This document shows positions 51,370 to 59,885 of a stretch of DNA of 64,000 nt, one piece after another; the stretch's first letter is position 1; each line of letters opens with the position of its first letter. Source of the stretch: CAZFVY01 sp964522665 (GTDB lineage: Bacteria; Verrucomicrobiota; Verrucomicrobiia; Limisphaerales; CAZFVY01). The notes beneath the pieces are model-generated. The model was not told where the DNA came from. It worked only from the letters and a program-made list of their open reading frames with translations, and ran no database searches. Both the position numbers and the translations under genes were made by a program. The DNA is taken from assembly GCA_964522665.1 (NCBI GenBank), contig CAZFVY010000006.1:1-64000 (forward strand), in the 5' to 3' direction.

Positions 51370-52332
51370 TCAGACGAGATAGCGCTTCGGAAGCTCGGCG
51401 CCAGCGACGTAGCTCAGCTTGCCGATTTTGCACATCTGATAGACCTGGATGCGAAAATCGGGGCAAGCGCTGACAAGACAATAGGCGTCGGTCGGCGTGA
51501 AGCCGTGCTCGCTGATTAACCAATCCATCAGTTGAATCGTGGCGGTTTCGACCGCGCTTTCAAGCGGTCGGGCGGCATGGATCGCGATGATCGAATCGGG
51601 TTTTTCAATGCGCATCCACGGGATCGTCTTGCCTTTGAGCAAGTCGAGCCGCAGTTGGACGGTGGCCTTGGTTTCCGCCGCCGTGCCGGTGAATTCGGTG
51701 TCGCCCTGGCTGGCGTGAACATCACCGAGGTAAAATCGCGCGCCCGAATGAAAAATGGGCAGATAGACGCGGTTGCCGACCGTCACGTCGCGGATATCGA
51801 GATTGCCGCCCCATTCACCCTGGCCGTCCAGGCTCGTCGTCACTTCGCGGTCGGGCGCGACGCCCAACGTGCCGACGAACGGCGTGATCGGCCACGAGAT
51901 GCGTTCGCTGAAATGGACGGTTCCATCCCGCGTTGTCCCGCTCGGGCCGGGCGAATGACGGAAAATCTTCGTCGTATAATCGGCGGATAGTTCCGGCCAG
52001 CGCGTCGATTCTCCTAACGGGCCGCGGCGTGGTCCGATCGCGATCCACGAATGGTCGTCCACGAGGATTTCCTCGAGCGTGATGACCAGCGTGTCGCCCC
52101 GCTCGGCGCCGTCCAGCCAGACCGGTCCGCCGAGCGGATTCGCTTGGGGTGGGACGCGATCGAATCCGGGCCGGCGCGCGGGAACGGCCTTATCTTGGGG
52201 TGATTTGAAATAGCCGGTTCCGGCGTCGTAGGTCTCGATGGCAAAGCTCTCGCCGGGCGCGACGCGCAGCAGCGGTTCATCCTCCCAATCGAACGCGTAT
52301 TTGCGGGCTTGCTCGCGCGTGATCCGTTTCAT
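51370..52332 (-). CDS. acetamidase/formamidase family protein
   Basis: A 320-residue amidohydrolase of the FmdA/AmdA family: GPVWLDGAERGDTLVITLEE, SWPITPFVGTLGVAPDRE, WGGNLDIRDVTVGNRVYLPI, SGARFYLGDVHASQGDTEFT. These cleave short amides such as formamide or acetamide. The ATG at 52332 starts MKRITREQARKYAFDWED, where homology begins. It diverges from a methyltransferase gene with a dimethylformamidase-like gene behind it. Confidence 0.92.
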   Translation of the reverse strand: MKRITREQARKYAFDWEDEPLLRVAPGESFAIETYDAGTGYFKSPQDKAVPARRPGFDRVPPQANPLGGPVWLDGAERGDTLVITLEEILVDDHSWIAIGPRRGPLGESTRWPELSADYTTKIFRHSPGPSGTTRDGTVHFSERISWPITPFVGTLGVAPDREVTTSLDGQGEWGGNLDIRDVTVGNRVYLPIFHSGARFYLGDVHASQGDTEFTGTAAETKATVQLRLDLLKGKTIPWMRIEKPDSIIAIHAARPLESAVETATIQLMDWLISEHGFTPTDAYCLVSACPDFRIQVYQMCKIGKLSYVAGAELPKRYLV

Positions 52333-52405
52333 GTGGGCACGATTGCTAACATAAAATTGCGCTTTGCCCCAATGAATTCGACTGCTATCAACTCGACAAA
52401 CACGA

Positions 52406-53185
52406 ATGGAAACGGTCACCTTCGAAAGCCTGCAGCTTCCTCCTCCGCCGAATTGGTGGGAAGATTTCTTTCGTGACATTGTCTTGGACGTGTGGCGCGC
52501 GGCGGTGCCCGAGAGCCAGACGCGCGAGGAGGCGGAGTTCATTCGACTGCACCTGAAGACCCCGCCCCCGGCCCGGCTGCTGGACGTGCCCTGCGGCAAC
52601 GGGCGCCTGGCTCGAGCCCTCGCGGCGGCGGGGTATCGCGCCGCCGGCTTGGACCTGGCGCCGGACTTCATCGCGGAAGCGCGCGCGAACTCGACCGGCC
52701 AGGGCGGCGCGTTGGAGTGGGCGTTGGGCGACATGCGTAAATTGCCGTGGCGCGCGGAATTTGACGGCGCGTTTTGCTTCGGGAATTGTTTCGGTTACAT
52801 GTCCGACGAGGACAATGAAATGTATTTGAAGTCGGTGTCGCAAGCGCTCAAGCCCGGCGCGCGTTTTATTCTGGATACGCACATGGCGGCGGAAAGTTTA
52901 TTTCCCTCGTTCAAGGAACACCTCGACTATTCGCTGGGCGGCATTCGCTTTGTGATCGACAACGCTTACGACCCGGTCCGCGGGCGCCTCGACACGATTT
53001 ACACCTTCGAGCGGGACGGGCGCTCGGAAAGACGGGCGGGCGCTCATCGCATCTATACGTGCAGCGAGTTGCACCAGCTTTTCCGGGAGGCGGGCTTCGA
53101 CGATATGGTCGGTTACGGCTCGTTGAAGAGCGAACCGTTCAAACTCGGAGCCACGGAACTGCTCCTCATCGGAACCCGGCAATGA
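52406..53185 (+). CDS. SAM-dependent class I methyltransferase
   Basis: A 259-residue protein with motif I LLDVPCGNGRLARALAAAG, motif II GLDLAPDFIAEARAN and motif III FDGAFCFGNCFGYM. The substrate is unknown. Its stop overlaps the next gene (ATGA), so it is probably co-expressed with the exported dimethylformamidase-like protein. Confidence 0.9.
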   Translation: METVTFESLQLPPPPNWWEDFFRDIVLDVWRAAVPESQTREEAEFIRLHLKTPPPARLLDVPCGNGRLARALAAAGYRAAGLDLAPDFIAEARANSTGQGGALEWALGDMRKLPWRAEFDGAFCFGNCFGYMSDEDNEMYLKSVSQALKPGARFILDTHMAAESLFPSFKEHLDYSLGGIRFVIDNAYDPVRGRLDTIYTFERDGRSERRAGAHRIYTCSELHQLFREAGFDDMVGYGSLKSEPFKLGATELLLIGTRQ

Positions 53186-55551
53186 GCGGTCGTCCGACCA
53201 CCCGTCGAGAGTTTTTGCGGAGCGCCGGGGCCGGAGCGGCTGGAGTTGCCGCCTTGGGCTGGTCCGACGCGGCGCGCGGCGCCGAGTGGGCGGGCGACGG
53301 TTCGATTCCGCCGCATCGGCCGCTCACGCTTGAGGGCGTGCACGCGTACGCCGATCAGGTCAGCGTCGCGGCCGGGCAGACGATTTCATTTCATGTCAGC
53401 AGCGCGACCCCCTATCGGCTGTCGGTCTGCCGGCTCGGGCGGCTCATCGATGACCCGGGCGGCGATGAAATCCTGGGTGAATTTCCCGAATCGCCGGCGA
53501 CCCCGCAGCCGATTCATCCCGGCTCATATCTCCACGTGGCCAAGCGATTGACCCGCCCGTTCACGGAATTGACGCTCGAAGGCTGGATTCGGCCGTGGAC
53601 GCTAAGCGCCGACGCGGCGATTGTCGGGCAGTACGACCGGGAGCGTTCGGCCGGTTTCGGGTTGTTCGTCAGCGCCGGCGGCGGCGTGGCGTTCTATTTG
53701 GGCGACGGAACCGAGCACCGGCATGAATGGCTGCATGTGACGCGCGGCGGCGCGTTGAAGAAAGTCCAATGGCAACACGTCGTCGCGCGTTGGAACGGAG
53801 CTGAAAAAGAGATTTGGGTCGATGCGGAACGGGTGGGACGCTGGACTTTCGACGGCCGCGCCGCGCCCGGCGCCTCGCCTTTGCGGATGGGCGCCTGCGG
53901 CGCGGGTGGACGCGCGGAGCATTTTTTGGACGCCGATTTGGCGATGATGGTAATTTACGAGCGAGCCCTAACTGAAGCGCAGATTCGCGATCGCTTCGCG
54001 CAAATGGGCCTGGCTCCCGCGGAAGGCCACGCGGTGGCGGCGTGCTGGCCGTTTCGCGAGGAAAAGGGCGACCGGGTGGCGGATCTTTCGGGTCATCGCC
54101 GCCACGGGACGATCATCAACCACGCGACGTGGATGATTGGTGGCCCAAGTTTTCGCGCCGATGTGCCGCGCTACGGCGACTACGCGCCGGAAAACGACCC
54201 GCGGCGGGGTCACGGTTTGCGCCTCGCGTCGGATGATCTTTACGATTGCCGCTGGCGCGCGACCCATCGATTTCGCGTGCCCGCGAAGGTCAGGCCCGGG
54301 CTGGGCGTCGGCCGGATTCAATTTCAACTCGATGGCAAGCCGGCCTTTTACCACGTCACTTTCATCGTCAAGAAATCGCCGCGGCAGCGTAAGGCGCCAA
54401 TCCTCGTACTGGCGGCGACGAACACTTGGCGCGCCTATAACGCGGCGCCCTTCCCGCGCGCGAAGGCCGGCCTAAAACAAGTCGCGGGGACCAACGGGAT
54501 GTCCAATTCCGCCGGTGATCCGCCGGCGTTTTCTTATTACCGCGGCCACGCGGCGGGGCAGGGCACTTATCAAATTGGCCTGCGAATGCCCTGGCCGGTC
54601 GCCGGGCCGTACGTCTTGTACGGGGCGACGACGGATTATAGTCACTTGGCGCGGGCCGACCGCTTTGCCCAAGCCTGGCTGGCCACGACCGGATACGAAT
54701 ACGATGTCGTGACCGACGTGGATTTGCATCGCGACCCTCGGCTGCTCGAGGGCTACCAGGTGTTTTTCATCAATGGCCACAGCGAATACTGGTCGCTGCC
54801 GGCCTACGAGGGGCTGCGCGGTTTTCTGAATCGCGGCGGCAACGTGATCTGCCTGTCGGGCAATTCACTCTTTTGGCGGGTCAGTTTCGACGCCGACGCG
54901 ACGGTAATGGAGTGCCGCAAAGTGGACGCGCCCGGCGATCAGGCGCCGGGCGCCCGCCGGGGCGAATGCTGGCACAGCCACGACGGTCGCCGGGGTGGCC
55001 TCCTGCGCGAATGCGGTTTTCCCGGCTGGAAACTCGTCGGCCTCGAAACTTTGGGGTGGAATAATCAGGACAATCCGGCGCAGTTCGGGCCGTATCTGGT
55101 CGATCACGCCGACCACTTTTTGTTCCATCAACCGGAGCGGGTCGGATTGAAAACGGGTGAGGCGCTCGGCCAAGGGCAGGGCGCCGGCCTGCCGCGCGCC
55201 AACGGCCATGAAATCGACGTGCGCCTTTCGACCCTCGGGCAATTGCAGGAGAAGCCGCCCTTTCCAGGCGCGACGTTGCCACCCGACCCGCCCGGCATCA
55301 CGCGCCTCGCCAACGGGACCATCCCCTGGAAGCTGGGCGGGGCGGCGTTCGATTATTTCTTTCGCCCGATCAAGCCCGCCGTGGACCAAGGGGGTGAAAT
55401 GATTTACTGGGAACGTCCAGAAGGCGGTCGGGTCTTCAACGCGGGCGCGATTGGCTCGGGCTGGGCTTTGCACGCCGATCCGAATTTTCAATGCCTGATG
55501 CGCAATGTGTTGGCGCACTTTAACGTAAGGCCGGCGTCCGCCTCCGGCTAA
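53182..55551 (+). CDS. Tat-exported LamG plus N,N-dimethylformamidase large-subunit-like protein
   Basis: A 789-residue protein. The signal TTRREFLRSAGAGAAGVAAL is twin-arginine. Residues ~120-310 form a LamG/concanavalin domain (FTELTLEGWIRPWTLSADAA; RMGACGAGGRAEHFLDADLA). The C-terminal half matches the dimethylformamidase beta-subunit-type fold: YDVVTDVDLHRDP, QVFFINGHSEYWSLPAYEGL and GGNVICLSGNSLFWRV. The HSEYW motif is near the iron site in the known enzyme, but catalysis is not proven here. Start overlaps the methyltransferase stop. Confidence 0.85.
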   Translation: MSGRPTTRREFLRSAGAGAAGVAALGWSDAARGAEWAGDGSIPPHRPLTLEGVHAYADQVSVAAGQTISFHVSSATPYRLSVCRLGRLIDDPGGDEILGEFPESPATPQPIHPGSYLHVAKRLTRPFTELTLEGWIRPWTLSADAAIVGQYDRERSAGFGLFVSAGGGVAFYLGDGTEHRHEWLHVTRGGALKKVQWQHVVARWNGAEKEIWVDAERVGRWTFDGRAAPGASPLRMGACGAGGRAEHFLDADLAMMVIYERALTEAQIRDRFAQMGLAPAEGHAVAACWPFREEKGDRVADLSGHRRHGTIINHATWMIGGPSFRADVPRYGDYAPENDPRRGHGLRLASDDLYDCRWRATHRFRVPAKVRPGLGVGRIQFQLDGKPAFYHVTFIVKKSPRQRKAPILVLAATNTWRAYNAAPFPRAKAGLKQVAGTNGMSNSAGDPPAFSYYRGHAAGQGTYQIGLRMPWPVAGPYVLYGATTDYSHLARADRFAQAWLATTGYEYDVVTDVDLHRDPRLLEGYQVFFINGHSEYWSLPAYEGLRGFLNRGGNVICLSGNSLFWRVSFDADATVMECRKVDAPGDQAPGARRGECWHSHDGRRGGLLRECGFPGWKLVGLETLGWNNQDNPAQFGPYLVDHADHFLFHQPERVGLKTGEALGQGQGAGLPRANGHEIDVRLSTLGQLQEKPPFPGATLPPDPPGITRLANGTIPWKLGGAAFDYFFRPIKPAVDQGGEMIYWERPEGGRVFNAGAIGSGWALHADPNFQCLMRNVLAHFNVRPASASG

Positions 55552-55616
55552 ATGAATCAGCGAGCTGGCTTGGGCCAACGCGCCGCCAGCTTCGCCACGA
55601 CTAAGGAACCTTGCCT

Positions 55617-56174
55617 ATGACACGTGAAGAAGGTTGGAATCTCTTAAACGAGTTCACCCGTTCCGAATCGCTGCTCAAACACGCGCTGGCCGTGGAGGCG
55701 GCGATGCGCCACTACGCCCCTCGCTTCAACGCTGACGTCGAGGCGTGGGGCCTGACCGGGCTGATCCACGATTTTGATTACGAACGCTGGCCGGAGCCGC
55801 CAGCCCACACCCGAGAGGGCGCGGTGATATTGCGGGCGCGGGGCGTGGACGAGGAGATCATCGGCGCGATTCTCTCGCACGCGACCTGGAACCAATCGGA
55901 GTACCCGCTCGATCGGCCACTGCGGAAAGCCCTTTTCGCCGTGGATGAACTTTGCGGGTTCATCACCGCGGTCGCTTACGTGCGGCCGGAAAAGCTGAGC
56001 GGCATGGCCGCGAGCAGCGTTCGCAAGAAAATGAAGCAGAAATCGTTCGCCGCCGCCGTCAGTCGCGACGACATCACGCACGGCGCCGAGTTGCTCGGTC
56101 TCGCACCGGATGACCACATCAGCAATGTGATCGCGGCGCTGCAAACGGTCGCGGCTCCTCTGGGTTTTGCGTGA
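55617..56174 (+). CDS. HD-domain (HDIG-type) hydrolase
   Basis: A 185-residue protein: His in LLKHALAVEAAMRHYA, the HD pair in LTGLIHDFDYERWPE, a third site in ILSHATWNQSEYPLDRP and Asp in LFAVDELCGFITAV. This is the metal-dependent HD phosphohydrolase family. AAGGA at 55603-55607 supports the ATG at 55617. Substrate unknown; perhaps a nucleotide. Confidence 0.9.
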   Translation: MTREEGWNLLNEFTRSESLLKHALAVEAAMRHYAPRFNADVEAWGLTGLIHDFDYERWPEPPAHTREGAVILRARGVDEEIIGAILSHATWNQSEYPLDRPLRKALFAVDELCGFITAVAYVRPEKLSGMAASSVRKKMKQKSFAAAVSRDDITHGAELLGLAPDDHISNVIAALQTVAAPLGFA

Positions 56175-56212
56175 ACATCCGGTGACCCACGGGCGACGGC
56201 GCCAACCGACGA

Positions 56213-57253
56213 TCACTCTTTCTTCGGCTCGCTCTTGACGATCCCCGGCCGCAGCGTCATTCCGATCGCATGATCAGCCGGCTTGATGCCGCGGCGATAG
56301 CCGCCAAAACCGTACATGGTCGGGTGATAATCGTCCACGTAGCTGACGTCCGCTTTTGACGGAATCTCCATATTCAGCCCCCAAAAAACCGCGTTAACGA
56401 CGAGGCGGCGCAGGCCTTCGTTTTGTAAGTCGGTTGCGGCGCCCATCGTGGTGCAGAAGACACGATTCACTTTTCCCGTGTCGTTCTTTGGCTCGCGCGT
56501 CCAGGCGACCGGCATCATTGGATCGTTGATCCCTTGTTTCTGTTTGTCGGTCGAGCGTTGCTTTTGATAATCGGCGGGCGAGTCGGACGGATTCATTCCC
56601 GCCAACGCTTGACCGCGGAGCAATATCTTCGCGTCGGCGGGCGGATAGGCCTCATAGACGTCGGTGTTGCCGAAAATATCCGAAACGCCCCGGAAAATCG
56701 GATCATCCTTGGCGGTGGCTTCGATGATGCCGCGCGTCGCCTCTTGCTTATGCCGCGCCCAATGATTGACCCAATGCTCACCGAACACCTCTTTGCCGAA
56801 CTCATTGTAACTGTGGAAACTGCTGCCCCCGGGGAAATTGAAGGCGTGGGTGCTGGTCCGCAACCCGATGATCGGCACGCCCCGCTTGTACGCGGCGATA
56901 AAATGATTCATCTGATCCTCCGGCCAGGCGCGAAAACGGAGGAGCATGAAAATCGCGTCCGCCGAATCGAGCGCTTCGGCGCCGGGCAGCGATTTGCCAT
57001 TGTCGGGGTTGATGGTTCCGTCGGGATCAATCGCAAACAGCACGGTACACTTGAAGCCCTGCCGCTCCGCCAATATTTTGGCGAGCATGGGCAAGCCTTC
57101 CTCGCCGCGATATTCCTCGTCGCCGGTCAGAAAGACGATGTGCTTGCCTTGGCCCGGGCCCGCCTTGCCCTGATAAACAATCCAATCTTCCGCGCGCATG
57201 AGGGCAGGCGTGGCGAAAGCGAGCAGGAGAGCGAGCAAAGGCATGAGTCTCAT
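56213..57253 (-). CDS. exported ThuA-like domain protein
   Basis: A 346-residue protein with a signal peptide (LALLLAFATPALMRAEDW) and a ThuA, glutamine-amidotransferase-like domain: GKHIVFLTGDEEYRGEEGLP, ADAIFMLLRFRAWPEDQMNH, GVPIIGLRTSTHAFNF and NRVFCTTMGAATDLQNEGLR. The family is linked to sugar use (trehalose in rhizobia) and is very common in Verrucomicrobiota. An alternative ATG lies 9 bases downstream. Confidence 0.9.
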   Translation of the reverse strand: MRLMPLLALLLAFATPALMRAEDWIVYQGKAGPGQGKHIVFLTGDEEYRGEEGLPMLAKILAERQGFKCTVLFAIDPDGTINPDNGKSLPGAEALDSADAIFMLLRFRAWPEDQMNHFIAAYKRGVPIIGLRTSTHAFNFPGGSSFHSYNEFGKEVFGEHWVNHWARHKQEATRGIIEATAKDDPIFRGVSDIFGNTDVYEAYPPADAKILLRGQALAGMNPSDSPADYQKQRSTDKQKQGINDPMMPVAWTREPKNDTGKVNRVFCTTMGAATDLQNEGLRRLVVNAVFWGLNMEIPSKADVSYVDDYHPTMYGFGGYRRGIKPADHAIGMTLRPGIVKSEPKKE

Positions 57254-57694
57254 AGTCGAAAACGGAAGAAGGGTCCGGCTGACCGCGCGGAAAGGGCGAA
57301 GGTTTGCGCGCGCCGCGTCGCCAATGGTGGAGAGCGGGTCGATCGGTTGATCGGATCGGTGGTGCATTGGCCGGATTCTTACCTCGGCCAACGCACCTTG
57401 GCAACCGACGATTTTCCGCCGTGGGCGTTTGCTTCGTTGGCGTCAATTGGACGCCCGTCCGGATTCCGGGGCGGAGCGCGGAGGATCGCTGACGGAAGAG
57501 CGCTCGTCGTCGGCTGCGGCTCACCGTCTGGCCGGCCAGCGTTGTATTTGACAGAATATATGGAGAACCTTTTACTAGGCGCATCATTTCTGCTGGTTTC
57601 GTGGCCTGAGGCTCCGGGAGTCATCGCGGGCCAGAGCGCAGAATGGTCGTGGGTTGATCGCGCATGATCGGCCCGATGAGACGGCCGCTGGACC
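57254..57694 (+). promoter_or_regulatory. divergent gap before modABC with one weak promoter candidate
   Basis: No gene is supported. A TTGACA (57548-57553), 17-base spacer and TTTACT (57571-57576) could drive modA, whose ATG is 119 bases downstream. I saw no clear ModE-type palindrome or molybdenum riboswitch structure. Confidence 0.3.
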
Positions 57695-58513
57695 ATGAAC
57701 AATCACCTTACCGCGGAGCGCCGCAACGCCGCCGGAAAGCGCTGGCGAGCAGCCACGCTTGCCGTGGCCCTACGGCGCTCAGCCGTGGCGTTGTGTCTCG
57801 CGCTCGTGGTCACGTCCAGCTCGGCGGCGACGATTACGGTTTTCGCCGCCGCGAGTCTCGCTGACGCGCTCAAAACGATCGGCGCCGCCTATGAGACCAA
57901 CGCGCAAGATAAAGTGCGTTTTAATTTCGGCGGCTCAAGATTGCTAGCGCGCCAGATCGAAGCCGGCGCGCCGGCGGACCTCTTCTTTTCCGCCGATGAG
58001 GCGAGTATGGACGCATTGGCAAAAAAAAACTTGATTGTACCGTCCTCCCGCCAGAGCCGTCTCTCGAATCGTCTGGTCATCGTGACCGCGAGTGATTCAA
58101 CGCTCCGCATGGGTGGCGCCCGCGACTTGGCCTCGCCGGCGTGCCAGCGCGTGGCCTTGGCGGACCCGAGCACGGCGCCGGCTGGCGCCTACGCGCGGCA
58201 ATATCTCGAGAAACTCGGCCTTTGGTCCGCCATCTCGCCGAAAGTGGTTCCGACGGAAAACGTGCGGGCCGCGCTCGCGGCGGTGGAGTCCGGGAACGTT
58301 GAGGCGGGCATCGTGTACAAAACGGACGCCGCCGTCTCCAAGCGAGTGAAGGTGGCGGTGGAAATCCCGGCGAATGAGACGCCGGGGATAAGCTACCCGG
58401 TCGCGGTGGTAACCGAGTCCAAGCAGCGTGAGGGGGCGGAACGCTTCCTAAAATTCCTCAACTCGCCGGACGCGGCTGCCGTTTTCGCGCGGTGCGGCTT
58501 TCTGGTTCGGTAG
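57695..58513 (+). CDS. modA: molybdate ABC transporter substrate-binding protein
   Basis: A 272-residue periplasmic protein with a signal peptide (AVALCLALVVTSSSAATITV). ModA blocks: FAAASLADALKTIGAAYE, RFNFGGSRLLARQIEAGAPA, DLFFSADEASMDALAKKNL and VESGNVEAGIVYKTDAAV. It captures molybdate or tungstate. It begins a modABC operon. Confidence 0.96.
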   Translation: MNNHLTAERRNAAGKRWRAATLAVALRRSAVALCLALVVTSSSAATITVFAAASLADALKTIGAAYETNAQDKVRFNFGGSRLLARQIEAGAPADLFFSADEASMDALAKKNLIVPSSRQSRLSNRLVIVTASDSTLRMGGARDLASPACQRVALADPSTAPAGAYARQYLEKLGLWSAISPKVVPTENVRAALAAVESGNVEAGIVYKTDAAVSKRVKVAVEIPANETPGISYPVAVVTESKQREGAERFLKFLNSPDAAAVFARCGFLVR

Positions 58514-58518
58514 CTGCG

Positions 58519-59193
58519 ATGGCCGCCGAAGACTGGCAAACGATCGGGTTTACCGCCTGGGTTTCGGCGTTGAGTACGCTGCTGATCCTGCCGTTTGGCC
58601 TTTTAGTGGCGTGGGCCTTGGCGCGGGGCCAATGGCGAGGCAAATCAATCGTCGAGACGATTGTCTATTTGCCACTCGTGATGCCGCCGGTGGCGACCGG
58701 ACTGCTCCTCTTGGAATCCTTTGGTCGGCGCGGCTGGATCGGAGGATTCCTTCATTACCGTCTGGGGGTCGAGGTTGTCTTCACTTGGCGGGGCGTTTTG
58801 TTGGCGCTCAGTGTGATGTCGTTTCCGCTCTTGGTGCGTTCGGCGTCGGTCGCGTTTGAGGAGGTCGATCCACGGCTCGAACAGATCGCGGAAACGCTCG
58901 GCGCCGCGCCCTGGCGGGTGTTCTTGACGATCACCGTGCCGCTTTCGGCGCGGGGCATCGCCGCCGGCATGATCCTCTCCTTCGCGCGCGCCTTGGGTGA
59001 ATTCGGCGCGACGATCATGGTGGCCGGCAACATTCAAGGTCAGACGACCACGCTCTCGCTCGCGATCTTTCAGTCGGTCCAAATGGGCGAAGACCGCCAC
59101 GCTTCGGGATTGTTGATCGTCTCGGTTCTGCTGGCGTTCGCGGCGGTATGGCTGAGCGGATTCATCCTGCGACGCGGCGGCAAACGGCGATGA
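58519..59193 (+). CDS. modB: molybdate ABC transporter permease
   Basis: A 224-residue membrane protein with about five helices (ALSTLLILPFGLLVAWALAR, YLPLVMPPVATGLLLLESFG). The EAA-type loop is AETLGAAPWRVFLTITVPLS and ARALGEFGATIMVAGNIQGQ is a ModB hallmark. The ATG at 58519 gives a standard start 5 bases after modA. Its stop overlaps modC. Confidence 0.95.
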   Translation: MAAEDWQTIGFTAWVSALSTLLILPFGLLVAWALARGQWRGKSIVETIVYLPLVMPPVATGLLLLESFGRRGWIGGFLHYRLGVEVVFTWRGVLLALSVMSFPLLVRSASVAFEEVDPRLEQIAETLGAAPWRVFLTITVPLSARGIAAGMILSFARALGEFGATIMVAGNIQGQTTTLSLAIFQSVQMGEDRHASGLLIVSVLLAFAAVWLSGFILRRGGKRR

Positions 59194-59885
59194 AATTGAC
59201 TCTCGAAAATGTTCTCCTGCCGCTGACTGACTTCGCCTTGGAGACGAACGCGGTGATCGAGGCCGGCGTCACCGGCATTTTCGGTCCGTCCGGCGCGGGG
59301 AAAACGTCGCTCCTGGATCTGGTCGCCGGGCTGCGCCACCCGAAATCGGCGCGCATCGAATTGGACGGGCGCTTGTTGACCGATACGGCCGCTGGTTTCT
59401 CGGAGCCGGCCCGGCGGCGGAAGATCGGATACGTCCCGCAGGATTTAGCCTTGTTTCCGCACTTATCGGTCCGCGGGAATCTGCAATACGGCTACCGACC
59501 GGAGAAGAGCGGGAACACGCTCTTCAGTTTTGCCCACGTTTGTCAGATCCTGGAGATTGAAGCGCTCGTCGATCGCGCCGTGACCGATTTATCCGGCGGA
59601 GAGAAGCAACGGGTGGCGTTGGCGCGCGCCTTATTGGCGTCGCCCCGGCTGTTGCTGTTGGATGAGCCGCTCGCCAAGCTCGACCGGCCGCTTAAGGCGA
59701 GAATTCTTCCTTACCTGCGTCGAATTCGCGACGAGTTCCGGTTGCCGATGCTTTACGTATCGCACGAACCGGAGGAGGTCGCGGCGCTTTGTGACGAGGT
59801 ACTGCTCATCGAACGCGGTCGCTTCGTCGCCCGTGGTCGGCCGGGCGACGTGCTGGCCAATTCGACGGCTGATATTAAAGGCTGA
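59190..59885 (+). CDS. modC: molybdate ABC transporter ATPase, short form
   Basis: A 231-residue ATPase: Walker A FGPSGAGKTSLLD (33-40), Q-loop YVPQDLALFPHL, signature DLSGGEKQRVALARAL and Walker B LLLLDEPLAKLD. Most ModC proteins have an added C-terminal MOP domain that senses molybdate; it is absent here. The 3' end overlaps the convergent gene by 11 bases. Confidence 0.92.
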   Translation: MKLTLENVLLPLTDFALETNAVIEAGVTGIFGPSGAGKTSLLDLVAGLRHPKSARIELDGRLLTDTAAGFSEPARRRKIGYVPQDLALFPHLSVRGNLQYGYRPEKSGNTLFSFAHVCQILEIEALVDRAVTDLSGGEKQRVALARALLASPRLLLLDEPLAKLDRPLKARILPYLRRIRDEFRLPMLYVSHEPEEVAALCDEVLLIERGRFVARGRPGDVLANSTADIKG

